DNA of 64,000 nucleotides from Vreelandella neptunia (GTDB taxonomy: Bacteria > Pseudomonadota > Gammaproteobacteria > Pseudomonadales > Halomonadaceae): contig NZ_JAKVTW010000008.1 in the NCBI RefSeq assembly GCF_022489065.1, positions 111,630-175,629 of the forward strand. The letters run 5' to 3'. The position numbers were made by a program, and so were the translations under genes. Below are positions 34,166 to 43,544 of this stretch, one piece after another (position 1 is the stretch's first letter; every line of letters begins with the position of its first letter). A model generated the notes under the pieces. The model was not told where the DNA came from. It ran no database searches and was given only the letters and a program-made list of their open reading frames with translations.

Positions 34166-37100
34166 TGCGTCTATCGGATATCTCCGTTCAGCGCCCAGTA
34201 CTGGCGATGGTCATTGCAGCGCTGATTATCGCCTTTGGTCTGTTAGCGCTTAATCGCCTGCCGCTGCAAGAGTACCCCACTATCGACCCACCGGTCGTCA
34301 CCATTGATACTCGCTATCCGGGCGCCTCGGCCAACGTCGTCGAAACACGTATCACCCAAGTGCTTGAAGACCGGATTGCCGGGGTGGAAGGCATAGAGTT
34401 AATCACCTCGCGTAGCGAGGATGGCCGCTCTCAGATTGAAATCGAATTTAACATTGATATGGATATCAATGCCGCCGCCAACGATATTCGCGACCGCATC
34501 TCTGGCGCGCTGCGCAACCTTCCCGATGATGCTGACAACCCTGAGGTCACCAAAGCCGATAGCAGCGAAGAGATTGTGGTGTGGCTAAGCCTTTCCGGCG
34601 AAGACTACTCCATTACCGAGCTGACCGATTACGCTAACCGTTTTCTGGTCGACAGCCTTTCGGTTCAGCCAGGCGTGGCACGGGTTCGTGTCGGTGGCGG
34701 CAGCGATTATGCCATGCGTGTCTGGCTAGACCGCAACGCCCTCGCCGCGCGAGGGCTTACCGTAAGCGATATCGAAGATTCGCTACGGGCCGAGAATGTG
34801 GAACTGCCCGCAGGCTCGATTGAATCCGAAGATCGCCAATTTATTGTCCGACTTCCGCGCAGCTTTGCTAGCGCCGAAGACTTTCAGCGCCTCGCCCTCA
34901 CCTCTCCTCAAAACCAGGGCGAAAATGGCTATCTGGTTCGCCTGGCTGACGTTGCTAGGGTAGAAGTCGGCGCGGTGGAGGATCGCTCGGTATTCCGTTC
35001 TAACGGTGTCCCCATGGTGGGGCTTGGCATGATCATGCAGTCTACGGCCAACGTGATTGAGCTTTCTGAAGCGGTTCAGGTGGAGCTTGAGCGGCTACAG
35101 GGCACGCTGCCAGAAGGCATGTCACTGAGTTTGAACTACGATGCTTCGCTGTTCGTTTCAGGGGCTATTGAGCAGGTGGTAATGACACTGTTTATTGCCA
35201 TGGGTCTTGTTGTCGTCGTGATCTTTATGTTTCTGGGTAACCTACGTACCACGCTGGTGCCAGCGGTCACTGTCCCGATTGCCGTTATTGGTGCGTTTAC
35301 CGCCCTGGCCGCCATGAACTTCTCGATCAACCTGTTAACGCTGTTAGCGCTGGTGCTGGCGATTGGCCTGATTGTCGATGACGCGATAGTAGTGCTTGAG
35401 AACATTAATCGGCGCATGCACGACTATGGCGAAACCCCCTTGGTAGCGGCCTTTCGCGGCACCCGCCAAATTGCTTTTGCGGTTATCGCCACCACCCTTG
35501 TCCTGGTAGCGGTATTCGTGCCCCTGAGTATGCTGCAAGGCGATATCGGGCGACTGTTTTCAGAATTCGCGCTTACCATGGCCGCCGCGGTCGTGGTCTC
35601 TACCTTATTAGCACTGACGCTCACACCGATGATGGCGTCTAAAATTCTGAAGCCAGGCATGCACGACAGTCGCATTGGCAAAGCCGTTCAGTGGTTGCTA
35701 AGCGGTACCCAACGCCGCTATCAAACGGCGCTAGAGTGGATGCTCAAAATGCGCTGGCTGGTAGTGGCCATGTTTATACTGCTGATTGCAGCCACTGCAT
35801 GGTTAGCCACGGCGTTACCGAATGAATATACCCCCCAGGAAGACCGCGGCAACTTTATCGTACTGGTGAATGGCCCTGAAGGGGCTACCTTCGACTACAT
35901 GATGGACTATATGGATGAAATCGAGGCCCGCATGACGCCGCTGGTCGAGAGCGGCGAGTTAGAGCGTGTGGTGGTTCGCGCGCCACGCGGCTACGGCAAT
36001 ATCGAGAACTTTAATAGCGGCTTTATCATCGTCAACATGGCCGACTGGGGTAGTCGTCGTAGCGCCTGGGACATCATGGCAGAGGTGCGCCAAACCCTCA
36101 GCACGCTGCCGGGCGTACAAGCCTTCCCGGTGATGCGCCAAGGCTTTGGTCAGCGCACCGAAAAACCCGTTCAATTTGTGCTGGGTGGCGGCAACTACGA
36201 AGAGTTAGCGCTATGGCGCGATAGGCTCATGAATCACGTGCGTGAGAGCAATCCACGTTTAATGGCGCTTGAAAGTAACTATAACGAAACCCAACCCCAG
36301 CTGCGGGTAGACATTGACTACGAGCGCGCCGCTTCACTTGGCGTGACTGTCACGGAAATTGGCAGAACCCTGGAAGTGCTACTCGGCGGACGCAATGTCA
36401 CCCGCTATGTGGATGACGGCGAAGAGTACGATGTGATTTTAGAGGGTGATCGCGGTAGCCAGAATAGCCCACGGGCGTTGGATAATATCCAGGTGCGCTC
36501 GGCTCGCACTGGTGAGCTGATCCCCTTGGCGAGTCTCGTCACCCTTTCCGACTTTGCTGGCGCCAGCACCTTGAACCGCTTTGACCGCATACGGGCGATT
36601 ACTATCGAGGCCAATCTGGCGGATGGTTACCCGCTCGGGGAGGCGCTGGAGTATCTAGAGGAGAGCGCCGCTGAGCTGCTACCTGAAGAGGCCCAAACCA
36701 ATGTCGCAGGGGCATCGCGCGACTTCCAGCAAGCCAGCGGTGCCACCGCTTTCCTACTGATACTAGGCGCTTTGGTGGTTTTCTTAGTGTTAGCGGCGCA
36801 GTTTGAAAGCTTGGTTCACCCCTTTGTGATCATGCTAACCGTGCCATTAGCCATGAGCGGTGCTTTGCTTGCGCTACTGCTAAGCGGCCAATCACTCAAC
36901 ATATACAGCCAAGTGGGTCTGGTGCTGCTAATTGGCCTAGCCGCCAAGAACGGCATTCTCATCGTCGAGTTTGCCAACCAGCTGCGCGATGAGGGTCAAG
37001 CGTTCAGAGCAGCATTGATTGAAGCCTCCGTTACGCGTTTAAGGCCGATCTTAATGACCGCCGTGACGACCATGGCCGGTGCTATCCCGTTGATTATCTC

Positions 37101-37302
37101 AACGGGTCCTGGCGCAGAATCGCGTTTGGTCATCGGTACCGTGATTATGGCGGGGGTCGGCTCAGCCACGCTGTTTACTCTGTTTGTTGTGCCTGTGGCT
37201 TACGACTTACTTGCCCGCCACACTGGTTCGCCAGGGGCAGTGAAGCGGCGGCTAGAGGAAGAAATTGCAAACGCACCTGGAGGTGGTGGTCCAGACACCT
37301 GA
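34165..37302 (+). CDS. RND efflux pump inner-membrane transporter (HAE-1/AcrB-like)
   Basis: Protein of 1,045 residues with twelve membrane spans and two large periplasmic loops. The proton-relay residues are present: Asp pair in IGLIVDDAIVVLENI (TM4) and Lys in LAAKNGILIVEFA (TM10). N terminus SDISVQRPVLAMVIAALII and the conserved QEYPTIDPP loop are typical of multidrug HAE-1 pumps. A drug or detergent efflux role is likely, substrate not predictable. A strong terminator follows 15 bases downstream. Confidence 0.95.
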   Translation: MRLSDISVQRPVLAMVIAALIIAFGLLALNRLPLQEYPTIDPPVVTIDTRYPGASANVVETRITQVLEDRIAGVEGIELITSRSEDGRSQIEIEFNIDMDINAAANDIRDRISGALRNLPDDADNPEVTKADSSEEIVVWLSLSGEDYSITELTDYANRFLVDSLSVQPGVARVRVGGGSDYAMRVWLDRNALAARGLTVSDIEDSLRAENVELPAGSIESEDRQFIVRLPRSFASAEDFQRLALTSPQNQGENGYLVRLADVARVEVGAVEDRSVFRSNGVPMVGLGMIMQSTANVIELSEAVQVELERLQGTLPEGMSLSLNYDASLFVSGAIEQVVMTLFIAMGLVVVVIFMFLGNLRTTLVPAVTVPIAVIGAFTALAAMNFSINLLTLLALVLAIGLIVDDAIVVLENINRRMHDYGETPLVAAFRGTRQIAFAVIATTLVLVAVFVPLSMLQGDIGRLFSEFALTMAAAVVVSTLLALTLTPMMASKILKPGMHDSRIGKAVQWLLSGTQRRYQTALEWMLKMRWLVVAMFILLIAATAWLATALPNEYTPQEDRGNFIVLVNGPEGATFDYMMDYMDEIEARMTPLVESGELERVVVRAPRGYGNIENFNSGFIIVNMADWGSRRSAWDIMAEVRQTLSTLPGVQAFPVMRQGFGQRTEKPVQFVLGGGNYEELALWRDRLMNHVRESNPRLMALESNYNETQPQLRVDIDYERAASLGVTVTEIGRTLEVLLGGRNVTRYVDDGEEYDVILEGDRGSQNSPRALDNIQVRSARTGELIPLASLVTLSDFAGASTLNRFDRIRAITIEANLADGYPLGEALEYLEESAAELLPEEAQTNVAGASRDFQQASGATAFLLILGALVVFLVLAAQFESLVHPFVIMLTVPLAMSGALLALLLSGQSLNIYSQVGLVLLIGLAAKNGILIVEFANQLRDEGQAFRAALIEASVTRLRPILMTAVTTMAGAIPLIISTGPGAESRLVIGTVIMAGVGSATLFTLFVVPVAYDLLARHTGSPGAVKRRLEEEIANAPGGGGPDT

Positions 37303-37316
37303 CAGCGGCAAACACA

Positions 37317-37342
37317 AAGGGCGCCCAGTGGGGCGCCCTTTT
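37317..37342 (+). terminator. Rho-independent terminator after the RND operon
   Basis: Stem AAGGGCGCCC / GGGCGCCCTT with a 4-base loop, followed by TT. The A-run on its other side also makes it usable for the convergent DUF3617 gene. Confidence 0.8.
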
Positions 37343-37377
37343 GGTCAACGACCGCTCTGTTATCTCAGCGGCGGAGA

Positions 37378-37806
37378 TTACTCACACTCGCCAAGATACT
37401 CGCCTTCAATCACGGTGTTCATGCTCAACTCACCCATGGGTGACTGAGTCAGGATGTCGACACTGCCTTCAATACGCTCACCCATAAAACGCATTTCGCC
37501 ATCAATGGTCGCTTCGCCGCCTTCAGCACGACATACCATGCTATAGCTTAGGCCGTCCGCATTCAGCTCCTGATCGAGCAGCTCACAGCCCTCTTCCTCC
37601 TCGATGAAACCGAATTCGGCTCCCTCAAGCTCTTCCTGGGTAATACATTGACGCTCGGTTTCCGTTTGATCCGGAATCTCCATTTCGCCGCTGACGCTGG
37701 TTTTACTTACAAACTCCCATTCACCAGCGGTCACATTGGGGGTTTCAGCCAACGCGACCATCGGAAAGGCCACCAGGGCCGCTACTGCCATGTTACGTAA
37801 CATCAT
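37378..37806 (-). CDS. DUF3617 family periplasmic protein
   Basis: About 142 residues with a signal peptide (MMLRNMAVAALVAFPMVALA) and a mature part matching DUF3617: TAGEWEFVSKTSVSGEMEIP, RQCITQEEL and CRAEGGEATIDGEMRF, with four Cys that probably form disulfides. I use ATG 37806 instead of a GTG at 37818. Very acidic, as expected for a secreted protein of a halophile. Function unknown. Confidence 0.82.
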   Translation of the reverse strand: MMLRNMAVAALVAFPMVALAETPNVTAGEWEFVSKTSVSGEMEIPDQTETERQCITQEELEGAEFGFIEEEEGCELLDQELNADGLSYSMVCRAEGGEATIDGEMRFMGERIEGSVDILTQSPMGELSMNTVIEGEYLGECE

Positions 37807-37950
37807 CGCTACTCTCACTGCGTTGCTTTAGGAACCTGCCAATATCCTACCTGATTCAATCCAACGATGCCCTACCTCACGGACACACTGTTACACTCAA
37901 TCGCTTAGAAATGCCTGATTACGCGCATCCGATTTAAAAGGTAGCCAAAA

Positions 37951-38160
37951 ATGCAAGACGACGCTCTGGTCAATTATGACTTCCACTGCCCTTACTGCGA
38001 CTCTCCCCTGACCTTCCTGATTGACACGTCCCAGGGCAGCCACGACACCTGGGAAGATTGCCACCAGTGCTGCGCGCCCATCCAGCTTCAGATTATCGTC
38101 TCACCGATAACAGGCGAACTCGATAGCGTAGTGGCTGGGCGCGACGACGACGTTCTGTAA
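37951..38160 (+). CDS. CPXCG-motif cysteine-rich protein
   Basis: Protein of 69 residues with two zinc-knuckle-like pairs, CPYC near residue 13 and CHQCC near residue 42, matching the CPXCG family (PF14255). Likely binds one zinc ion. Role unknown. ATG 37951 has AGG upstream. Confidence 0.85.
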   Translation: MQDDALVNYDFHCPYCDSPLTFLIDTSQGSHDTWEDCHQCCAPIQLQIIVSPITGELDSVVAGRDDDVL

Positions 38161-38166
38161 TGCTCA

Positions 38167-38994
38167 TTAAACGTCTTTTAGAGCCGCCTTGCGCTTGGTT
38201 TCATTACGACGCATAAAGAACCATGCTAGCAGGGTTGCCAGGGATACGATCAATATAATCAATGTAGCCAGCGCATTGATCTTTGGTGATACGCCCATAC
38301 GCACCGATGAAAATACCACCATGGGCAGTGTATTTGCCCCAGGGCCCGACACAAAGCTGGCAATCACTAAGTCATCCAGAGAGAGCGTAAAAGCCAGCAG
38401 CCAGCCTGCTGCCAGCGCTGGGGTGATAATCGGCAGCGTAATGGAAAAAAACGTTTTCACAGGGGGTGAGCCTAAATCCATGGCAGCCTCTTCAATGGAG
38501 TGATCCACTTCACGCAAACGCGCTGCAACCACCACCGCCACGTAGGCGCTACAAAACGTAGTATGAGCAATCCAGATCGTCGCCATACCGCGGTCGGCTG
38601 GCCAACCGGTAATCTGCGCCATTTGTACAAACAGCAGCAGTAGCGATAGCCCGGTGATCACCTCTGGCATGACCAGCGGCGCCGTTACCATGCTGGAGAG
38701 CGCTGTCTTGCCACGGAAATGGCCGTAGCGCGTCATCACGAAGGCTGCCACGGTACCCAAACAAACCGCCATACTGGCAGCGAAAAACGCGATTCTCAGA
38801 CTCGTCCACACCGCCGACAAAATCTGCTGATCACGGAATAGCTCGCCGTACCACTGGGTGGAAAAGCCCGCCCATACCGTGACCAATTTTGAAGCGTTGA
38901 ACGAATACACCACCAGCACAAACATAGGGAGATACAGAAACAGCAGGCCAAGCACCAGCATGACCGTTGAGAAGTTAGGCCGCCGTATGCTCAT
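38167..38994 (-). CDS. potI: Putrescine/polyamine ABC transporter permease PotI
   Basis: Inner-membrane permease of 275 residues with about six spans and an EAA loop (EEAAMDLGSPPVKTFFSITLP). Last gene of a potF-potG-potH-potI operon; it overlaps potH by four bases. N-terminal FSTVMLVLGLLFLYLPMFVL and the GPGANTLPMVVFSSVRMGV segment are PotI/PotC-like. Imports putrescine or related polyamines. Confidence 0.93.
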   Translation of the reverse strand: MSIRRPNFSTVMLVLGLLFLYLPMFVLVVYSFNASKLVTVWAGFSTQWYGELFRDQQILSAVWTSLRIAFFAASMAVCLGTVAAFVMTRYGHFRGKTALSSMVTAPLVMPEVITGLSLLLLFVQMAQITGWPADRGMATIWIAHTTFCSAYVAVVVAARLREVDHSIEEAAMDLGSPPVKTFFSITLPIITPALAAGWLLAFTLSLDDLVIASFVSGPGANTLPMVVFSSVRMGVSPKINALATLIILIVSLATLLAWFFMRRNETKRKAALKDV

Positions 38995-39914
38995 GATTCA
39001 AGCTCCCTGGACTGGTAACGATGAAACCAGACAATCGGCACCAGTAACAGCAGTAGCATTACCATGGCCAGCGCTGACGCCACGGGCCAGTCGCGGTTGA
39101 GGAAAAACTCTTCCCATAGCACTTTACCAATCATCAGTGTATCGGGACCGCCAAGCAATTCGGGAATGACAAACTCCCCTACCGCTGGAATAAATACCAA
39201 CATCGACCCCGCTACGATACCGCCCATAGAGAGCGGCAAGGTGACTTTTATAAAAGTATTGAGTTTGCGGGATCCCAGATCTGAGGCAGCCTCCAACAAG
39301 GCATTATCCAGGCGCGTTAGATGGGCATACAGCGGCAACACCATAAATGGCAAGTAGGCGTAAACGATGCCAATGGTGACCGCAAACTGGGTATTCATCA
39401 TCCGCAGCGGAGAATCAATTAGGCCCAACCCTATTAGCAGGTTATTGATTAAACCGCTGTTACTGAGTATCCCCATCCAGGCATAAACACGGATTAAAAA
39501 CGAGGTCCAGGAAGGCAGCATGACCAGCAGCAATAACAACAACTGCCAGCGTGCCGGCGCCCGCGCCATCGCATACGCCATCGGGTAACCCATCAGCAAA
39601 CAGACCAGCGTCGCTATAAAGGCAGTTTTCACCGAGCCCCAGTAGGCGGCGATATAGAGCGAATCCGTCAGCAGGTAAAGATAGTTGCCTAAATTGAGAA
39701 ATACATGCAGCGTCTGGTCAGCATATTCAAGCAGCGGGCCATAAGGCGGAATCGCAATGGCCGCCTCGGATAAGCTGATTTTAAGTACCAGCGCGAAGGG
39801 CAGTAAAAAGAACAGCGTTAGCCATACGAGCGGAAACGCAATCACCGCCCGCCGCCCTAGTTGCAAGCGTTTGAGCATTGCTGAAGAGCGTGCTGAAGAA
39901 CGAGATGGCTTCAT
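38991..39914 (-). CDS. potH: Putrescine/polyamine ABC transporter permease PotH
   Basis: Permease of about 307 residues with an EAA loop (LEAASDLGSRKLNTFIKVTLP) and PotH-like N-terminal LVWLTLFFLLPFALVLKISLS. I take ATG 39914 (GAGGAA upstream) rather than a GTG at 39950. Overlaps potI at its end. Forms the channel with PotI. Confidence 0.92.
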   Translation of the reverse strand: MKPSRSSARSSAMLKRLQLGRRAVIAFPLVWLTLFFLLPFALVLKISLSEAAIAIPPYGPLLEYADQTLHVFLNLGNYLYLLTDSLYIAAYWGSVKTAFIATLVCLLMGYPMAYAMARAPARWQLLLLLLVMLPSWTSFLIRVYAWMGILSNSGLINNLLIGLGLIDSPLRMMNTQFAVTIGIVYAYLPFMVLPLYAHLTRLDNALLEAASDLGSRKLNTFIKVTLPLSMGGIVAGSMLVFIPAVGEFVIPELLGGPDTLMIGKVLWEEFFLNRDWPVASALAMVMLLLLLVPIVWFHRYQSRELES

Positions 39915-39983
39915 TAAAGGCAGTTTCCTCGCGGTAAGAAAATGCGCCACTATTGCAATTCAAGACGTTAGCGGCGTAAAACG

Positions 39984-41165
39984 CTAGCGGTTCAAAACAA
40001 TCGTGCTGTGATCTTCCCAGTAGACATACACGCTGTCTTCCCAGGTCGGCCGATCACCGCGACGCTCTGTATTGGCCATACTGACCTTGATCACCTGACC
40101 AGACTGCGTGCGCACGTAATACAGTGAGAAACCACCTAAGTAGGCGATATCATCTACCTTGCCTTCCGCCCAGTTGTATTCTGTAGTGGGCCTTTCTCGG
40201 GTTAACCAAATCTTCTCAGGGCGAAGCGCGACCCACACTCGACGATCCACTGCCTGGGTGGTAATACCATGGTCAATGTATATAGGCCGTTCAAGCGCGG
40301 GTGCAACGATGCGACAGTGGTCGGCAGCGTCTTCAATGATCTCTCCTTCAAACAGATTCACCGTGCCGACGAATTCCGCCACCATGCGACTCACAGGGCT
40401 CTCATATATATCGATAGGTGAACCTATCTGCTCGATCCAACCATCGGCCATGATCGCCACACGGTCAGCCATCGTCATGGCCTCTTCCTGATCGTGGGTC
40501 ACCATAATGCAGGTAACGCCTACCTGCTCGATGATCTCGACCACTTCTAGCTGCATTTCGGTGCGCAGCTTTTTATCCAGTGCACCCATGGGTTCATCAA
40601 GCAGCAGCAGCTTTGGCCGCTTGGCCAGCGAACGCGCCAGCGCCACACGCTGGCGTTGGCCGCCAGAGAGCTGATGTGGCTTACGCTTGGCAAAGCGCTC
40701 CATATGCACCAGCTTAAGCATTTGCGCAACGCGAGCTTCAATATCTGTTTTGGGAAGTTTGTCCTGCTTTAAGCCAAAAGCAATGTTCTGCGCCACCGTC
40801 ATATGCGGAAACAGTGCATATGACTGAAACATCATATTAATAGGCCGCTTGTGCGGCGGTATGGCGGTGATATTGACACCGTCCAATAAAATACGACCTT
40901 CGGTGGGCGTTTCAAACCCCGCCAGCATGCGCAGCAGGGTCGACTTACCCGAACCAGAACCACCTAGTAACGCGAAGATTTCGCCGCGTTTAACCTGCAA
41001 GTTGACATCATCTACCGCCAGCGCATCGTCAAATCGCTTACTTAAGCGTTTAACTTCCAGCACCACATCCTCAGCAAACCGCGGGGTTTTGCCCAGAGGA
41101 CGTGACGCTGAAGAATTAGTTGGCGAAGCAGATGAAGGCTCGTTCGACAGGGGCGTAGTGACCAT
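39984..41165 (-). CDS. potG: Putrescine/polyamine ABC transporter ATP-binding protein PotG
   Basis: ATPase of 393 residues: Walker [10 protein letters not shown] (about 70), signature LSGGQRQR, Walker [14 protein letters not shown]-loop MVTHDQEEA, and a C-terminal TOBE domain. It has an N-terminal Ser-rich extension of about 30 residues. Separated from potF by a 112-base gap with two nested inverted repeats. Confidence 0.94.
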   Translation of the reverse strand: MVTTPLSNEPSSASPTNSSASRPLGKTPRFAEDVVLEVKRLSKRFDDALAVDDVNLQVKRGEIFALLGGSGSGKSTLLRMLAGFETPTEGRILLDGVNITAIPPHKRPINMMFQSYALFPHMTVAQNIAFGLKQDKLPKTDIEARVAQMLKLVHMERFAKRKPHQLSGGQRQRVALARSLAKRPKLLLLDEPMGALDKKLRTEMQLEVVEIIEQVGVTCIMVTHDQEEAMTMADRVAIMADGWIEQIGSPIDIYESPVSRMVAEFVGTVNLFEGEIIEDAADHCRIVAPALERPIYIDHGITTQAVDRRVWVALRPEKIWLTRERPTTEYNWAEGKVDDIAYLGGFSLYYVRTQSGQVIKVSMANTERRGDRPTWEDSVYVYWEDHSTIVLNR

Positions 41166-41185
41166 TCGCCACTCCCATCAAAAGG

Positions 41186-41263
41186 CCCGAAGTTCCGGGC
41201 AATAAAAAAGAGAAACAGCGAGCCGGAGTTTCAACGTCTAGTATCAACGTCCCGCTCGCTGTT
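41186..41263 (-). promoter_or_regulatory. Nested inverted repeats between potF and potG
   Basis: Two hairpins lie in the potF-potG gap. One is GCCCG-AAGTTC-CGGGC-like at 41186-41201, followed on the minus strand by a T-containing stretch. The other pairs AACAGCGAGC (near 41215-41224) with GCTCGCTGTT (41254-41263). They could attenuate transcription into the membrane genes or protect the potF message 3' end, giving excess binding protein as is common in ABC operons. Confidence 0.5.
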
Positions 41264-41277
41264 CGATAAATGTCGCC

Positions 41278-42381
41278 TTAACGGCCTGATTTCACGCGAT
41301 TCCAAATACGCGTACGGGCTCGCAGCACATCTTGGGGCTTTTCAGCCTGTACGTACAGATTTTGCATAACATCGGTTTGCGGGTAGATGGCCGGATCATT
41401 AATGATTTCTTCTGAAAGATACTCATCCGCTGCCGAGTTGGGATTGGCATAACGCACATACTCGGTTATCTCTGCAGCAATTTCCGGGTCAAGAATAAAG
41501 TTAATAAAGGCGTGGGCATTTTCGGTATTCGGCGCATCAGCGGGTACTGCCATCATGTCGAACCAAAGGGCTGCGCCTTCCTTGGGGATACTGTACGCAA
41601 TCGAGAAATCTCGTCCGGCTTCTTCTGCCCGGTCGGCCGCTTGGAAGATGTCACCGGAGTAACCAGCAGCGACGCAGATATCACCGTTCGCTAGATCGGA
41701 GACATAACGCGACGAGTGGAAATAGGTCATATCGTCGCGAACCTCAGCAATCAGCTCGCCAGCAGCTTCTATGTCGTCAATATTTTCGCTTAATGGGTCT
41801 AAGCCTAAATACGCCATGGCAGGCGATAGCATCTCATCCGCGGAGTCCAGCATTGACAAACCACAGCCAGCCTCGCTCAACGCGGAGGTTATTTCAGGAT
41901 CAAATAGCAGCGCCCAGCTATCCACCGGGGCGTCGTCACCTAAAATCTCTTTGACGCGTTCTACGTTATAACCGACCCCATTGGTACCCCACATGTACGG
42001 AACCGAGTATTCGCTACCGGCGTCAATGGTTTCCAGATTGGTCATTAGCTCTGGATTGAGGTTTTCTAAATTGGGGATTAGCTCATGGTTTAGCGGCTGA
42101 AAAACGCCGGCTTTTACCTGGCGAGTAAAATAGTACGTTGAGGGTACTACTACATCATAGCCAGAGCGCCCGGCAAGCAGTGCGGCATCAAGAATTTCAT
42201 TACTGTCATACACGTCATAGGTCACCTCAATGCCGGTACGCTCGGTAAATTTTTCAAGCGTTTCTGGGGCAATATAGTCTGACCAATTAAACACCCGCAC
42301 CTCTTCGGCGTGGGCAGCACTGGCCGCTGCGGCGAATGAGATGGCCGCAACGGCCGCGGAAAGTTTGTGGATGTTCCCCAT
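41278..42381 (-). CDS. potF: Periplasmic putrescine/polyamine-binding protein PotF
   Basis: About 367 residues with a signal peptide ending AHA-E. The mature start VRVFNWSDYIAPETLEKF is the PotF/PotD hallmark, followed by the YDVVVPSTYYFTRQVKAG and PYMWGTNGVGYN segments of the binding cleft. ATG 42381 has AGGAG eight bases upstream; a GTG at 42387 is less likely. First gene of the pot operon. Confidence 0.94.
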   Translation of the reverse strand: MGNIHKLSAAVAAISFAAAASAAHAEEVRVFNWSDYIAPETLEKFTERTGIEVTYDVYDSNEILDAALLAGRSGYDVVVPSTYYFTRQVKAGVFQPLNHELIPNLENLNPELMTNLETIDAGSEYSVPYMWGTNGVGYNVERVKEILGDDAPVDSWALLFDPEITSALSEAGCGLSMLDSADEMLSPAMAYLGLDPLSENIDDIEAAGELIAEVRDDMTYFHSSRYVSDLANGDICVAAGYSGDIFQAADRAEEAGRDFSIAYSIPKEGAALWFDMMAVPADAPNTENAHAFINFILDPEIAAEITEYVRYANPNSAADEYLSEEIINDPAIYPQTDVMQNLYVQAEKPQDVLRARTRIWNRVKSGR

Positions 42382-42802
42382 TATCACTGCTCCTAATGTC
42401 TAAACTATTTAGCCACGTTTTTTTGCCGCACATTTTTAGCAACGCGCTTTTAATCGAGTCGCGCAAATATGTAACCATGCCAGCCCAAGCTTCACCTGCG
42501 ACTGTTGCCAGCCGCCTACAGTTGCAACGACTTACAATAGCGTAGGCGATTATACTGACCGTGCGAATTTTGCGGTGCAGTGGCGCCTACCGCAAGCCAA
42601 TGTGGAAAATTCTTGCATTCCGCACTAGTGACCCCATTTATCAGCCAGTGCAATGGCATTAGTCCATTGAGCAAATTGAACTCAAGCGATAGAGAAATAC
42701 TATTGATGGCATGTTAATTCTTAATTTTAGCCTTTAGTCGTTAGCCGTTAGTATTATCATCACTTTCTAATTTTTCATTCAACAATCCTGGAGATTATCT
42801 GA
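42382..42802. other. Intergenic region between divergent potF and ahpC
   Basis: About 420 bases that must carry the promoters of both the pot operon and ahpC. No ORF, repeat or convincing OxyR site was recognised. A small tandem echo, CGTTAGCCGTTAG near 42740, is too short to interpret. Confidence 0.6.
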
Positions 42803-43366
42803 ATGTCGTTAATTAACACTGAAGTAAAGCCGTTTAAAGCCACTGCATACTTAAATGGTGAGTTCGTCGACATTACTGAAGCGGACATGCAGGGCCAGTG
42901 GTCGATCTTTTTCTTCTATCCGGCGGATTTCACCTTTGTTTGCCCAACAGAGCTTGGTGACCTTGCCGATAACTATGCCGAATTCAAAAAGCTGGGCGTT
43001 GAAATTTACAGCGTTTCAACCGACACCCACTTTACTCATAAAGCATGGCACGACAGCTCTGACACCATCGGTAAGCTGCAGTACCCAATGATTGCTGATC
43101 CGACGTTACGCATTTCACGCAACTTCGAAGTTTTGATTGAAGAAGCTGGCCTTGCCGAGCGCGGTACCTTTGTTGTCGACCCTGATGGCAAAATCCAGAT
43201 TGTTGAAATCAACGCAGGCAACATCGGCCGTAACGCTGAAGAGCTGCTGCGTAAAGTGAAAGCCGCTCAGTACGTGCGCGCCAACCCGAACGAAGTGTGC
43301 CCGGCGAAATGGAAAGAAGGCGAAGAGACACTCGCTCCGTCTTTGGATCTCGTAGGCAAAATCTAA
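42803..43366 (+). CDS. ahpC: Alkyl hydroperoxide reductase subunit C (2-Cys peroxiredoxin)
   Basis: Peroxiredoxin of 187 residues that reduces H2O2, organic peroxides and peroxynitrite. Peroxidatic Cys in [11 protein letters not shown] (about residue 47) and resolving Cys in [11 protein letters not shown] (about 166) are both present, and the length is exactly that of the AhpC group. GGAG precedes ATG 42803. A hairpin terminator separates it from ahpF, so ahpC can be made in excess. Confidence 0.97.
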   Translation: MSLINTEVKPFKATAYLNGEFVDITEADMQGQWSIFFFYPADFTFVCPTELGDLADNYAEFKKLGVEIYSVSTDTHFTHKAWHDSSDTIGKLQYPMIADPTLRISRNFEVLIEEAGLAERGTFVVDPDGKIQIVEINAGNIGRNAEELLRKVKAAQYVRANPNEVCPAKWKEGEETLAPSLDLVGKI

Positions 43367-43425
43367 ACCGCCTATCGATTTCACGCCCTTGCTCCTAGGT
43401 GTGTAGCGCAAGCACGTGCAGTTTC

Positions 43426-43450
43426 AACGCCCGGGTTTCTCCCGGGCGTT
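43426..43450 (+). terminator. Terminator between ahpC and ahpF
   Basis: Perfect 10-bp stem AACGCCCGGG / CCCGGGCGTT with a TTTCT loop, then CTGTTTT. Likely partial termination, allowing lower ahpF expression. Confidence 0.8.
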
Positions 43451-43544
43451 CTGTTTTAAAACTGTTTTTTTTAAAAGTATCAATGATTAGCACCGTCACA
43501 CACGTGTGTTCAATACGTCTGTTACCTGCGAGGAAGCTACTGTC

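Noticed and set aside
42735..42755. Short CGTTAG echo near the ahpC promoter
   Set aside because: Only two short imperfect copies; within chance expectation.
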